NCBI GenBank assembly: GCA_965228125.1
Contig: OZ245791.1
Span: 2,356,001-2,420,000, forward strand
Reading direction: 5' to 3'
DNA: 64,000 bases
DNA from: GWF2-38-69 sp965228125
Lineage (GTDB): Bacteria; Verrucomicrobiota; Lentisphaeria; Victivallales; GWF2-38-69
Below the pieces are notes generated by a model. The model was not told where the DNA came from, made no database searches, and saw nothing but the letters and a program-made list of their open reading frames with translations. Shown piece after piece: positions 52,367 through 61,562 of the stretch (position 1 is the first letter of the stretch; each line of letters begins with the position of its first letter). Position numbers and translations under genes: made by a program.

Positions 52367-53107
52367 TCAAAGTTCAAAATCTAAAATTATCGGCATATGG
52401 TCGGATAGCCTTACCTCAGGAATTGTAAAGTTAATTACGTTAACATCGTTTGAACATAATAAAAAATCTAATTGGTGTTTTGGTGCCCAGGAAGGAAAAG
52501 TAGGGCAGTTATTTGCATTAGGATTTCTTAAATTGAGCTCTTTGCATATAGACTCTATCTCTTTTGTTCCACCGAAAGTATTGAAATCCCCTCCGATAAT
52601 TACAGGCCTGTTTTTATTCGTATGAAGTAGGTTTGCAATGTGGTTAAGTTGTATTTGTCTTACTCTTTTTGAGAGAGAGAGATGAAGCAAAAAAAATCTA
52701 TAAGATCCCATATCCATCTCAATAATGAGCCTCTTGAAACCGCTCGGGAAGTAGTGATATATACTGTTTGACGTTTCATCTTTCGTTAGAACTGCATTGC
52801 CCTGTTTGCTTAATATGGGAAGCATTCTTCCTGTGAAACTGTCTCCGTATTTAGTTGTGGAGTGGTGAAAATTGCTTAGATGTTTGCTTATTCTGGCAGC
52901 TTGATTTACGTTCGACGATCTATAGGAACCAGTGTCCACTTCTATGAGGCCTATAACATCCGCCTTTTGTGAGTTTATAAAACGGCTGATTTTATTAAGA
53001 TTTCGTCTTGTCGGCATAAGATAGCGGGAAATATTGAGTATGCTGTCAGGAAGGCTTTTCGGAGCGCCGGTTGCATAAGCCATATTGTATATTAAAACAC
53101 GATGCAC
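52367..53107 (-). CDS. Endonuclease/exonuclease/phosphatase (EEP) family protein
   Basis: 246 aa. The EEP catalytic set is visible: VLIYNMAYA (Asn, about 7), GLIEVDTGS (Glu, about 55), HLSLSKRVRQIQ (His), IIGGDFNTFGG (Asp/Asn, about 171) and the final VRLSDHMPIILDFEL (Asp-His). It needs a divalent metal and could act on nucleic acid, phospholipid or inositol phosphate. No signal peptide. It is divergent from the cardiolipin synthase gene, so a phospholipid role is possible. Confidence 0.88.
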   Translation of the reverse strand: MHRVLIYNMAYATGAPKSLPDSILNISRYLMPTRRNLNKISRFINSQKADVIGLIEVDTGSYRSSNVNQAARISKHLSNFHHSTTKYGDSFTGRMLPILSKQGNAVLTKDETSNSIYHYFPSGFKRLIIEMDMGSYRFFLLHLSLSKRVRQIQLNHIANLLHTNKNRPVIIGGDFNTFGGTKEIESICKELNLRNPNANNCPTFPSWAPKHQLDFLLCSNDVNVINFTIPEVRLSDHMPIILDFEL

Positions 53108-53198
53108 TATAATCTCTCCGTGTGTTAGTTATTTTTCTAGAACCGCCTGTACTAGGAACAATGTTAGCGAATATTACCCTAATTTTCAATATAAAGTT

Positions 53199-54698
53199 AT
53201 GATTATTGATTTCTTCTTTTCTAGTGACATGTCTTTTGAAACATGGATTGTTTTTGCGACTTTAGTGCTTTTATTGGACATTTTTACAATACTTCATATC
53301 TTGGCGAATAAATATGATGAGCCTGCAAGTGCAATACTCTGGATTTTTATTGTTTTAGACCTTCCCTTTGCAGGCATTTTTATCTATTTGATTCTTGGCA
53401 TAAATCGTATCAAAACAACAGGGGCGAAAATAGACAAGGCCAGCAAAAACATGCATAAAGCCAAACTCGGCATGGAAGGTGCATTTCTTACGTATCTTTC
53501 GGGCGTAATGAAGTTTAACTTCAAACCATCCGAACCAGGCTATATGACTATGCTGGACAAACTTCTACCTCTTACTTTTCCTACTTTAGGCAATAACGTT
53601 TCTCTTTTGGAAGACGGAACCAGTGCATATCCAAAAATGCTTGAAGCTATAGAGAATGCAAAAAAACACATTCATCTTCAGTCTTTTATTATTAACGACG
53701 ACGAAGTCGGGAATATGATATTTGACGCTTTGGGAAGAAAATCAAAACAGGACGGAGTCAAAGTAAAAGTTCTTTTCGACAGGTTGGGTAGTTCTCGTGC
53801 TTATTCAAGGCATTTTTTCAGAAAATGGAGCAGGGGGAATAAGAATTTTGAGGTCAAGGCTTTTTCTAAATTTAATCTTCTTGTACCATACCGGATTCAA
53901 CTTAGAAACCATCGTAAACTTCTAATTTGCGATGGGAAAGATGCCTTTATAGGCGGAATCAATATCAGTGCGGAAAACGATGCCACTCTTAAGACCAAAT
54001 ACATACATGACTTACACTGCCACATCAAAGGCCCGGCTGTCGGAGAATTGCAATTCTCCTTCTTAAAGGACTGGTCATTTGCTACCAACACTAATCCTGA
54101 AATTCTTTTGGAGCAAGGAGACTATTTCGTAACTCCCGAAGATATGGGAGAATCTGTAATTAGAACCATACCGTCAGGGCCGGGACAGGCTTATGAAGCT
54201 TCAAAAAAACTTTTTATGTCGGCTGTTTCTATGGCTAAAAAGTCTTTGTGGATTATTACTCCGTACTTTGTTCCTGATAAATCTTTCATAGAGGGATTGT
54301 GTCTGGCTTCAGCCAGAAATGTGGATATTAGAATAATAATTCCTCAGAACAACAATCACTGGTATGTAAGATGTGCTTCAAGAAGTATATACAATACTCT
54401 AATTCATTCCAATATACGCGTTTATGAAAAGAAAGGCATGTTTTCCCATGCCAAAGCTGCTCTTATTGATGGAGAATGGGCTATTATGGGTTCAAGTAAT
54501 TGTGATATGAGAAGTTTTAGACTCAATTATGAACTTGATTTTACGGTTGAAGGCGGAGATTTTGTTTATATACTGCATCAACAGTTTTCAAAAGAATTAG
54601 AAGAGTCTCAGGAAATTACTTATTCAAGCAGAATGAATAGAACCCGGATTCAAGAGTTGATAGAAAATTTCTGCTCTCTGTTTACCCCTGTTTTATAG
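53199..54698 (+). CDS. cls: Cardiolipin synthase (phospholipase D family)
   Basis: 499 aa from the ATG that puts membrane segments at the N-terminus; ATG at 53229 is also possible, and neither has a good Shine-Dalgarno. Two HKD motifs are present: NHRKLLICDGKDAFIGG (about 236) and SHAKAALIDGEWAIMGSSN (about 416). It would join two phosphatidylglycerols into cardiolipin at the inner membrane. The 3' end overlaps the convergent recR gene by 6 nt. Confidence 0.92.
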   Translation: MIIDFFFSSDMSFETWIVFATLVLLLDIFTILHILANKYDEPASAILWIFIVLDLPFAGIFIYLILGINRIKTTGAKIDKASKNMHKAKLGMEGAFLTYLSGVMKFNFKPSEPGYMTMLDKLLPLTFPTLGNNVSLLEDGTSAYPKMLEAIENAKKHIHLQSFIINDDEVGNMIFDALGRKSKQDGVKVKVLFDRLGSSRAYSRHFFRKWSRGNKNFEVKAFSKFNLLVPYRIQLRNHRKLLICDGKDAFIGGINISAENDATLKTKYIHDLHCHIKGPAVGELQFSFLKDWSFATNTNPEILLEQGDYFVTPEDMGESVIRTIPSGPGQAYEASKKLFMSAVSMAKKSLWIITPYFVPDKSFIEGLCLASARNVDIRIIIPQNNNHWYVRCASRSIYNTLIHSNIRVYEKKGMFSHAKAALIDGEWAIMGSSNCDMRSFRLNYELDFTVEGGDFVYILHQQFSKELEESQEITYSSRMNRTRIQELIENFCSLFTPVL

Positions 54699-55298
54699 TT
54701 TTATTCTTCCTTCTATCGCAGCTGAAAGGGTAGCTGAGTTTGCAAAAGAAATATCAGCGCCTGCTGGGATTCCTCTGGCAAGAGTTGTTATTTTAATGTC
54801 GTATTTATTAAGAAGGTTTGCCAAATAGATTGAAGTGGCCTGCCCCTCTATGTCCTGACTTATTGCTATTATTACCTCTCTAACTTTTTGGTCTTCGGTA
54901 ATTCGTTTTGTCAGTTTGGAAAGTTTTAAAGAGTCTGGAGTAATTCCGTCTAGTGGTGATAACTTCCCATCCAGCACAAAGTACATGCCTTTGTAATGTG
55001 CTGATTCTAAAAGAGGAATTTGAGTAAAATCTTCAACGATGCATAAAATCGAATTGTCTCTATTATAAGAAGAACATATATTGCAAATCTCGTTTTCTGA
55101 GATATTTGAACAAATCGAACAGCGTTTTATCTTGTTTGGGATAGAAGCTATTTCATTCCCGAACAAGATCAGTTTTTCGGGTGGCCATTTTAAAAGGGCG
55201 AAAACCATACGCTCGGCTCCCTTTCGTCCTATTCCTGGTATTTCTTTAAGGAGAGAGATAATATTTTCTATTTCCTGAGGAAATGGCCCTGTTTTCAT
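54693..55298 (-). CDS. recR: Recombination protein RecR
   Basis: 201 aa, the usual length. Helix-hairpin-helix IPGIGRKGAERM (about 18-29), zinc finger CSICSNISENEICNIC (about 56-71), and a Toprim domain from about 80 (CIVEDFTQIPLLE, GKLSPLDGI). It loads RecA in gap repair with RecF/RecO. It follows ybaB by 5 nt, the standard dnaX-ybaB-recR order. Confidence 0.96.
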   Translation of the reverse strand: MKTGPFPQEIENIISLLKEIPGIGRKGAERMVFALLKWPPEKLILFGNEIASIPNKIKRCSICSNISENEICNICSSYNRDNSILCIVEDFTQIPLLESAHYKGMYFVLDGKLSPLDGITPDSLKLSKLTKRITEDQKVREVIIAISQDIEGQATSIYLANLLNKYDIKITTLARGIPAGADISFANSATLSAAIEGRIKL

Positions 55299-55303
55299 AA
55301 ATT

Positions 55304-55624
55304 TTAGAAGAGCCCTGGAATATTTAGGCCGCCTGTTATTACCGACATCTTGCTTTGAGCTAGTTTTTGAGCTTCATCTATGGCATTGTTCACGGCTATA
55401 AGCACCATATCTTCGACCTTTTCGGTATTCCCTTCCTTGATTGTTTCAGGAGCTATTTTAATGGATTTGATTTTCATGGCTCCTGTGGCTATTACTTCTA
55501 CAGAAGTTCCAAAAACACCTTTCACCTCAATATTGGTGAGTTCTTCTTTGATGTTTTCCATTTCCTTTTTCATCTCGTAAACTTTTTTGAGCATTCCGCC
55601 CATATCGCCTATTTTTCCAAACAT
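55304..55624 (-). CDS. YbaB/EbfC family nucleoid-associated protein
   Basis: 106 aa. The pattern KVYEMKKEMENIKEELTNIEV (split over residues about 15-35), then the short beta part and the closing SKMSVITGGLNIPGLF, is the family shape. It is a small DNA-binding dimer in the dnaX-recR operon. Confidence 0.95.
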   Translation of the reverse strand: MFGKIGDMGGMLKKVYEMKKEMENIKEELTNIEVKGVFGTSVEVIATGAMKIKSIKIAPETIKEGNTEKVEDMVLIAVNNAIDEAQKLAQSKMSVITGGLNIPGLF

Positions 55625-55654
55625 TATTAATCACCTTGTATTTTTTATTAAAAA

Positions 55655-56134
55655 TTAGTTGAGATACAAATTCATATAGTTATCAACTTTTTTATAACCA
55701 ACAGATTCATAGATAGGCTTACCTGCGTCGCTGGCCTTAAGGGAAATTTCTCCGATGCCATTTTCTTTGCAGTAATTTTCGACTTCTTTTAAAAGGAGCT
55801 TAGCCATGCTTTTGCCTCTAAACTCCTTAGTGACATAAACACTGTGCAGGTAAGCAGTAATATAATTTAATTTGATAGGTGTTGGTGTCATCGATGTTAG
55901 TGTAATTGCACCGCTTCCGGCTATTTTTCCGTTTTCTTCCATAATCCATGCTACGCATATTCCTCTGGGAATCTCATCGGATAATTTTTTTATACTTGCA
56001 TCGTACATCGAACTAAGCAATGATGAGGCTAATTCATTACCTTTTAAAGAACTAATTTCCTTAAACATCAGGTTATGATGTGTTGCCAATGTGTCAATGT
56101 CTTTGACTCCGGCTTTTCTTATGTTAGCTGTCAT
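55655..56134 (-). CDS. GNAT family N-acetyltransferase
   Basis: 159 aa. LHSVYVTKEFRGKSMAKLLL (about 100-119) is the acetyl-CoA site, with EISLKASDAGKPIYESVGYK (about 132-151) closing the fold. It is inserted between dnaX (3 nt gap) and ybaB (30 nt gap), an unusual position in this operon. Its substrate is unknown. Confidence 0.9.
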   Translation of the reverse strand: MTANIRKAGVKDIDTLATHHNLMFKEISSLKGNELASSLLSSMYDASIKKLSDEIPRGICVAWIMEENGKIAGSGAITLTSMTPTPIKLNYITAYLHSVYVTKEFRGKSMAKLLLKEVENYCKENGIGEISLKASDAGKPIYESVGYKKVDNYMNLYLN

Positions 56135-56137
56135 GTT

Positions 56138-57862
56138 TTATCCTCTGTAATCAACTATTGTGCCATCAAAAAGGTCAATAGTCCTATGAATAAATTTATT
56201 GTTTTGAATTTTATCTTTAACATCTTCGATATCTTTAGGTTTAGGTAAAGAAGCAGGAGATATTAGGCCTTTGACAGTTTTTATTTCCAGAAGTGCATTT
56301 TGTATTCCTGTTATTTGTACAATGCACTTTTGCAGAAGTGGTTTTTCTTCCTTAACTCTTTGGGCATGTACATCATTAAATTCCTCGTCATAGCAGACAG
56401 TAAGTGTATTATCTTTAAATGAAATTGGTTTGCCTTCCTGCATCCAGAATTTAAGCTGGGGCTTATTTATATGATCTGAACTCATCTCAAGTATTACTTT
56501 ATGCCAGAGTTTTTCCGGAGAAATTTCCCTATGCGGAGGTGCTGGGTGTTTTTCTTTTGCTTCGACTGTCATTTGTTGCTTGCTCTCGGAACTTTTCTCT
56601 GTCAGGGGTTTTGCCTGAACGATAGCTGGTTCTGGTGTTCTTTGGGCTATGTGGTCTCTTTTGGATTCGTGTTTTTGTCCGTGTGTTGATTCTTCCTGAT
56701 TGAATGATTCAGAATTTTTGATTTGGTTGAGCCTTTTGATAATATCATTAAGCTTAGTTGATGAGGAATATCTCATGGCCTTCATCAGGGCTGTTTCTAT
56801 AATAACGTGCTTATTTATCGCATCATGAAGCAATTTTCCTGCCGTGGAAAGCGATTCTAAAATAAGCTGGACTTTTTCCAATGTTGTGTATTGTGAAAGG
56901 TTTTTATATATTTGCACTATATCAGCTCCGACCTCCAGTATTTCATCCGGGTCTTTCAGCAGAATAGATATTTCAATGCCTCTGATAAAATCTACGATAT
57001 CATAAAAAAGCTGTTCTAGATTTTTTCCTTGCTGGGCTAATCTATTAAGTTCAAAAATAAGTGTCTGGTAATCGTTAGTCATTATCGATTTGACTAATTT
57101 TTCTTTCTGTGTCGATGAAATAATTCCAAATATTGCCAGGACTTCATTTTCACTTATTTCTTCCGAATCTTCAGAGCTATGAAAAGCAATCATTTGATCA
57201 GTTAGAGATAAAGCATCCCTCATGCCGCCATCGGCTGACTGGGCTATTGCTCTGATGGCTTCCTTGCCTATTTTTACGCCTTCAGAAAGGGAAATTTTTT
57301 CAAGTTGCTTAATTATAAGGTTCAGTGGTATTTTTCTAAGGTCGAACCTTTGACACCTTGAGATAGCCGTGGGCGGTATTTTGTGGGGTTCGGTTGTCGC
57401 GAAAATGAATTTTACATGAGCCGGAGGTTCTTCAAGTATTTTAAGCAAGGCATTCCATGCCGAAGTAGATAGCATATGCACTTCGTCTATGATATAAACT
57501 TTATATTTTGAATTTACCGGTGCATATAGGGCTTCTTCCCTGAGATTTCTGACATTGTCAACGCCATTATTGCTTGCACCGTCAATTTCTATTATGTCTA
57601 TGCTGCTTCCGTTATTGATGTTTTTACAGGATATGCATTCATCGCATGGTTCTTTGACGGGGGCATTTTTACAGTTTAAGGCTTTAGCCAAAATTCTTGC
57701 TATGGTGGTTTTGCCTATCCCTCTAGGTCCGACAAATAGATAAGCATGCGCTAATTTGTTTTTAAGCAGGGCATTTTGAATGGTCTTAGTAATATGTTCC
57801 TGTCCAATCATATCGCTGAAGATTCTAGGTCTCCATTTTCTTGCCAGAACTTGATATTCCAT
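56138..57862 (-). CDS. dnaX: DNA polymerase III subunit gamma/tau
   Basis: 574 aa from the ATG behind AGGGAG; the frame extends to 57895 without homology. Start MEYQVLARKWRPRIF, Walker A GPRGIGKTT (about 42), a zinc module with four Cys in the CKN...CDECISC region, Walker B IIDEVHML and the sensor SRC. The C-terminal part (about 370-574) is a variable tau-like tail. It is the clamp-loader motor of replication. The SRP RNA gene lies immediately upstream, as in many bacteria. Confidence 0.96.
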   Translation of the reverse strand: MEYQVLARKWRPRIFSDMIGQEHITKTIQNALLKNKLAHAYLFVGPRGIGKTTIARILAKALNCKNAPVKEPCDECISCKNINNGSSIDIIEIDGASNNGVDNVRNLREEALYAPVNSKYKVYIIDEVHMLSTSAWNALLKILEEPPAHVKFIFATTEPHKIPPTAISRCQRFDLRKIPLNLIIKQLEKISLSEGVKIGKEAIRAIAQSADGGMRDALSLTDQMIAFHSSEDSEEISENEVLAIFGIISSTQKEKLVKSIMTNDYQTLIFELNRLAQQGKNLEQLFYDIVDFIRGIEISILLKDPDEILEVGADIVQIYKNLSQYTTLEKVQLILESLSTAGKLLHDAINKHVIIETALMKAMRYSSSTKLNDIIKRLNQIKNSESFNQEESTHGQKHESKRDHIAQRTPEPAIVQAKPLTEKSSESKQQMTVEAKEKHPAPPHREISPEKLWHKVILEMSSDHINKPQLKFWMQEGKPISFKDNTLTVCYDEEFNDVHAQRVKEEKPLLQKCIVQITGIQNALLEIKTVKGLISPASLPKPKDIEDVKDKIQNNKFIHRTIDLFDGTIVDYRG

Positions 57863-57893
57863 AAAATTACTCCCTGTGGACAGGCTTAAAAAC

Positions 57894-58008
57894 ATCGCCG
57901 ATTACCAGATGCACCTACGGCACTTGTCTTCAGCATGTAGGGCTGCTTGATTCCTCATCTGACCCGGTTGACGCAAATCCAATGCATAGGGTCCGAATAA
58001 TCGGCGAT
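57894..58008 (-). ncRNA. ffs: Signal recognition particle RNA (small bacterial 4.5S type)
   Basis: The ends pair perfectly: ATCGCCGATTA (57894-57904) with TAATCGGCGAT (57998-58008). On the minus strand the SRP core GGTCAGATGAGGAATCAAGC, followed by AGCC, is present and matches domain IV (GGTCAG...GGAA...AAGCAGCC). A T-run follows the 3' end. The length is about 115 nt. It sits between accD and dnaX, the usual ffs-dnaX order. Confidence 0.9.
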
Positions 58009-58050
58009 TAAGTAAATTACATTAAGTTTGATAAATTCAAAACCAGTTTA

Positions 58051-58956
58051 TTAAGCTTTCTTCTTTTTAGCTGGTGTATTGGGTTTTGAATTTTTGACAG
58101 GGGACAGGTATTCGAGCATCAATCCTATTTCTTTTCTTAGTTCGGATCTTGGTATGACTCTGTCTATCAATCCTTTTTTAAGGACGAATTCAGACGTCTG
58201 AAACCCTTCTGGGAGAGTAGCTTGAGTGGTATCTTTAATTACTCTGGGGCCAGCAAAACCAATGAGTGCCTGTGGTTCAGCTACTATAACGCTTCCCAGT
58301 GAAGCATAACTTGCCGTAACGCCTGCGGTGGTAGGGTTAGTCATTATAACTATATAAGGCAGTTTTCTCTCTTTGTGTCTTTCGAGAGCACCACTTGTTT
58401 TTGCCATCTGCATCAAACTGAACATCCCTTCATACATTCTTGCTCCGCCGCTTGCGGTAACTATTACCAGCGGGATTCCTTTTTCCGTAGCCAGTTCTGT
58501 AATTCTTGTAATTTTTTCGCCGACAACCGATCCCATGCTTGCCCCGAGAAAATTAAAATCCATGACGGACAGGGCAAACTCAATGCCGTTTAGTTTGGCT
58601 GTTCCGCAAACAACAGCGTCGTTAAGCCCTGTTTTTATTTTGTTCTGTTCTAGTTTTGCTGCGTAGGAAGCTACTCCTTCAAACTTGAGAATATCGATTG
58701 AGGAAAGGCTTGAATCCACTTCGCGAAAGGTTCCTTCATCAGTCAGGAGTTCAACTCTTCTGGTGGAAGTTAAAGTCTTATGGTAACCACATTCAGGGCA
58801 TACTTCGAGATTCTTTTTCCATTCATCTTTATGAAAGCTCTCCTCACAGTTTTTACACTTTTCGAATATACCGACAGGTATCTTTACATTCTTATTTTCA
58901 GACACCTCGTCGGTTCTAATGTTTGTTGCATATTTTGGTTTGCCAAAAAGCGACAT
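58051..58956 (-). CDS. accD: Acetyl-CoA carboxylase carboxyltransferase subunit beta
   Basis: 301 aa. The N-terminal zinc finger has CKNCEES and CPECGYH (about 36-60). Other motifs are MDFNFLGASMGSVVGEK (about 130-147), SGGARMYEGMFSLMQMAK and PTTAGVTASYASLGSV. It carries carboxyl from biotin to acetyl-CoA for fatty acid synthesis. The Lys-rich C-terminus (PAKKKKA) is an extension. It starts 6 nt after comF. Confidence 0.96.
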   Translation of the reverse strand: MSLFGKPKYATNIRTDEVSENKNVKIPVGIFEKCKNCEESFHKDEWKKNLEVCPECGYHKTLTSTRRVELLTDEGTFREVDSSLSSIDILKFEGVASYAAKLEQNKIKTGLNDAVVCGTAKLNGIEFALSVMDFNFLGASMGSVVGEKITRITELATEKGIPLVIVTASGGARMYEGMFSLMQMAKTSGALERHKERKLPYIVIMTNPTTAGVTASYASLGSVIVAEPQALIGFAGPRVIKDTTQATLPEGFQTSEFVLKKGLIDRVIPRSELRKEIGLMLEYLSPVKNSKPNTPAKKKKA

Positions 58957-58962
58957 AAATTT

Positions 58963-59667
58963 CTATCTCCTTGCTAAAACTAAAATAGTTATCTTCTTGG
59001 CTCCTGCGTCAATCAATGCTTTGCTAGCTGACCTCAAAGTGGAACCGGTAGTAAAAATATCATCGACCAATAGTATATCTTTGTTTTCAACAATGGCTCG
59101 TTTTTTTGCTAAAAAAACATTTTGAAGATTTTTTCTCCTTTTTGCTCCTGAAAGGCTGGTTTGAGTTTTTGTATATTTCTTTCGTATTAATGTTGTGCAG
59201 TAAGGGGTGTTTGTTAATTTTGATACTTTCTTCGCCAACAGCACGGATTGGTTGTACCCTCTGAGAAGGTATTTTGCAAAATGGAGTGGCACAGCGGTGA
59301 TAAGATCAAACTTTAACTTATCATTTTGTATTTTTTCTGTTATCTTTTGAGCTAAAAATGGAAAGAGTTCAATCTGGTTTTTGTATTTGAAATTAAGAAT
59401 AGCGTCATGAATGGCATTATTCATTGAGAAAATACATATTGAAGAGTGCCATGGATGAGGAGCTTCTTTTATGCACTTGGAACAGATATCCAAAACTAAG
59501 TCTAAACGACTGCCGCAACATGAACAAACTTTACCATCACTGGAGACAAACTTATCAGCGCATTCCCCGCATAAGACATTCTTTCCGGATAATTCCTTTT
59601 TGCAAACAGGACACATTTTAGGGAAAAAATAATCAAGCGAATTCTCCAATAAGGAAAAGACTTTCAA
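58963..59667 (-). CDS. comF: ComF family phosphoribosyltransferase-like protein
   Basis: 234 aa. N-terminal zinc motifs CPVCKKEL, CGECADKF and CSCCGSRL (about 18-58), and the PRPP loop ILLVDDIFTTGSTL (about 196-209). ComF family proteins take part in DNA uptake in competent bacteria. It starts 2 nt after secY, and accD follows 6 nt later, so both are read with the spc-type operon. Confidence 0.92.
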   Translation of the reverse strand: MKVFSLLENSLDYFFPKMCPVCKKELSGKNVLCGECADKFVSSDGKVCSCCGSRLDLVLDICSKCIKEAPHPWHSSICIFSMNNAIHDAILNFKYKNQIELFPFLAQKITEKIQNDKLKFDLITAVPLHFAKYLLRGYNQSVLLAKKVSKLTNTPYCTTLIRKKYTKTQTSLSGAKRRKNLQNVFLAKKRAIVENKDILLVDDIFTTGSTLRSASKALIDAGAKKITILVLARR

Positions 59668-59669
59668 TG

Positions 59670-61034
59670 TTACCTGTAATTTCTTCTTGACATTATTTTT
59701 CCATTCTTAAGAAAACCATCATAGTTTCTTGTTATCAGATGGGACTCAAGTTGGCTCAATGCATCTAATGTTACGCCTACCATGATTAGCAAACTTGTGC
59801 CTCCGAAGAAACTGTCAATAATATATGGAAGGTTGAGGTTCTTATTAAGAATCATTGGAAAAACTGCAATAGCCAAAAGGAAAATAGAACCGGCTAAAGT
59901 GATTTTTGTCATAGTAGAGTCCAAGTATTCAGCTGTAGGTTTTCCTGGCCTGATTCCGGGAATGAAAGCACTGTCTCTTTTTAGGTTATCTGATATTTGA
60001 ACGGGGTTAAACTGGTTAGCAACCCAGAAGAATGCAAAGAACATAAGAAGCAAGCCATAAATTATCATGTATGAGAAACTTCCATAGTTAAAATATGCGG
60101 CTATCCATCTGGTAGCGGGTATCCATCTGAATAACATTTCCGGTACTATTAAAATAGAACCTGCCAAAATTATCGGCATTACCCCTGAGAAGTTCACTCT
60201 TAAAGGAATGAACGAATTGCCTCCAAGCATTCTTTTGCCGACTGTTTTTTTAGCGTACTGTATAGGTATTTTCCTTTGGCCTTGAGTAAGTATAACAGTA
60301 GCGGCAGTAACCAAAACAAAAAGCAGTGCCAGAAGGAAGAGATGGACAGGCCTGATGGAAGTCCCGTTTGATCCTCCTGATATAACAAGTTCGTAGAGGC
60401 TGTAAAGAGCGCTTGGCATCCTTGAAACAATACCGATTGTAATAATAATAGAAGCGCCGTTTCCTATTCCATTATCGGTAATTCTTTCCCCGAGCCACAT
60501 CATAAGCATAGTTCCGCATGTGAGGACTATGACTGTCATAATAACAAAACTAGATCCGCTTGTTATTACTAGCGGAGATGTAGGAACAGGTAGTCCGATG
60601 GTTTGAGGCCTCTGCATAGCATAAGCCGCCATTGCTCCCTGAATAACACAGATAATGAGAGTGAGGAATCTTGTGTACTGGTTGAATTTCTGCCTTCCTG
60701 CATCTCCTCCTTCTCTGACCATTTTTTCAAATTGGGGGATCACCGGCTGCAACATCTGCATAATGATCGATGCTGATATGTATGGCATTATCCCGAGCGT
60801 TGCTATAGCAAACTTATGGATAGCTCCGCCAGTGAACATATCAAATAAGCCAAAGAAAGCGGTGGTGCTGCTTGATTGGCTGAATTGATCGAAGTAGATA
60901 TTCAGAGCATGTGTATCTACTCCAGGGCAGGGGATATTTGACATAACTCTGCAAAGTGCGACTACTGCAAAAGTAAAGAAAATTTTATCTCTTACTTCTT
61001 TGATTTTAAAAGCATTGATAAAAGCAGAAAACAT
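59670..61034 (-). CDS. secY: Protein translocase subunit SecY
   Basis: 454 aa with ten membrane segments. The N-terminal CPGVDTHALN, TLGIMPYISASIIMQML and GNGASIIITIGI motifs, and the cytoplasmic loop QGQRKIPIQYAKK are all standard. It forms the Sec channel. A strong hairpin lies between rplO and this gene. Confidence 0.97.
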   Translation of the reverse strand: MFSAFINAFKIKEVRDKIFFTFAVVALCRVMSNIPCPGVDTHALNIYFDQFSQSSSTTAFFGLFDMFTGGAIHKFAIATLGIMPYISASIIMQMLQPVIPQFEKMVREGGDAGRQKFNQYTRFLTLIICVIQGAMAAYAMQRPQTIGLPVPTSPLVITSGSSFVIMTVIVLTCGTMLMMWLGERITDNGIGNGASIIITIGIVSRMPSALYSLYELVISGGSNGTSIRPVHLFLLALLFVLVTAATVILTQGQRKIPIQYAKKTVGKRMLGGNSFIPLRVNFSGVMPIILAGSILIVPEMLFRWIPATRWIAAYFNYGSFSYMIIYGLLLMFFAFFWVANQFNPVQISDNLKRDSAFIPGIRPGKPTAEYLDSTMTKITLAGSIFLLAIAVFPMILNKNLNLPYIIDSFFGGTSLLIMVGVTLDALSQLESHLITRNYDGFLKNGKIMSRRNYR

Positions 61035-61053
61035 ATCAGACCTTATTATATTT

Positions 61054-61085
61054 CAAAAGAGTTAACTAAATGGCTAACTCTTTTG
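61054..61085 (-). terminator. Hairpin between rplO and secY, possible attenuator
   Basis: AAAAGAGTTA (61055-61064) and TAACTCTTTT (61075-61084) pair perfectly, 11 bp with the outer C-G. The stem ends in a T-run. It lies in the ribosomal operon between rplO and secY. Confidence 0.6.
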
Positions 61086-61096
61086 TTCTATTGTTA

Positions 61097-61543
61097 TTAT
61101 TCAACAACCTCACACTTTCCGCCTGCGGCCTCAATTTTAGATTTCGCAGAGACCGAGAAAAAGTTAGCTTTGACTGTGAGAGACTTAGTAATATCCCCGT
61201 TGCCAAGTATTTTTAAACCAAGGTTTTTCTTTGGAATAAGGTTCTTAGCATTGAGTGCAGCTTTGTCTACAACATCATTGGCATTAAAAGATTCTTCCAG
61301 AGAAGATATATTTATAACTGTATATACCTTGGGATTCAAACTTTTAAACCCTCTTTTGGGCAGTCTTCTAAAAAGTGTAATCTGACCGCCTTCAAAATAT
61401 GGACGGAATCCAGAGCCGCTTCTGGAACTTTGTCCTTTATCTCCACGTCCAGCGGTTTTTCCCCAACCCGAAGCATCGCCTCTGCCGACACGTTTACGCC
61501 TTTTCTTGGCGCCTTCTACATTTTTAAGTGAATGTAATTTCAT
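61097..61543 (-). CDS. rplO: 50S ribosomal protein uL15
   Basis: 148 aa. The start MKLHSLKNVEGAKKRRKRVG, the motif GRGDKGQSSRSG (about 33-44) and the fold end (VKANFFSVSAKSKIEAAGG) are as in uL15. It follows rpsE by 19 nt: the usual rpmD gene between rpsE and rplO is absent. Confidence 0.97.
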   Translation of the reverse strand: MKLHSLKNVEGAKKRRKRVGRGDASGWGKTAGRGDKGQSSRSGSGFRPYFEGGQITLFRRLPKRGFKSLNPKVYTVINISSLEESFNANDVVDKAALNAKNLIPKKNLGLKILGNGDITKSLTVKANFFSVSAKSKIEAAGGKCEVVE

Positions 61544-61562
61544 TGTTTAACCTTAATTTTAA

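Noticed and set aside
52189..52625. Small frames between the TRAP operon and the EEP gene
   Set aside because: No Shine-Dalgarno or motif; partly antisense to the EEP gene.
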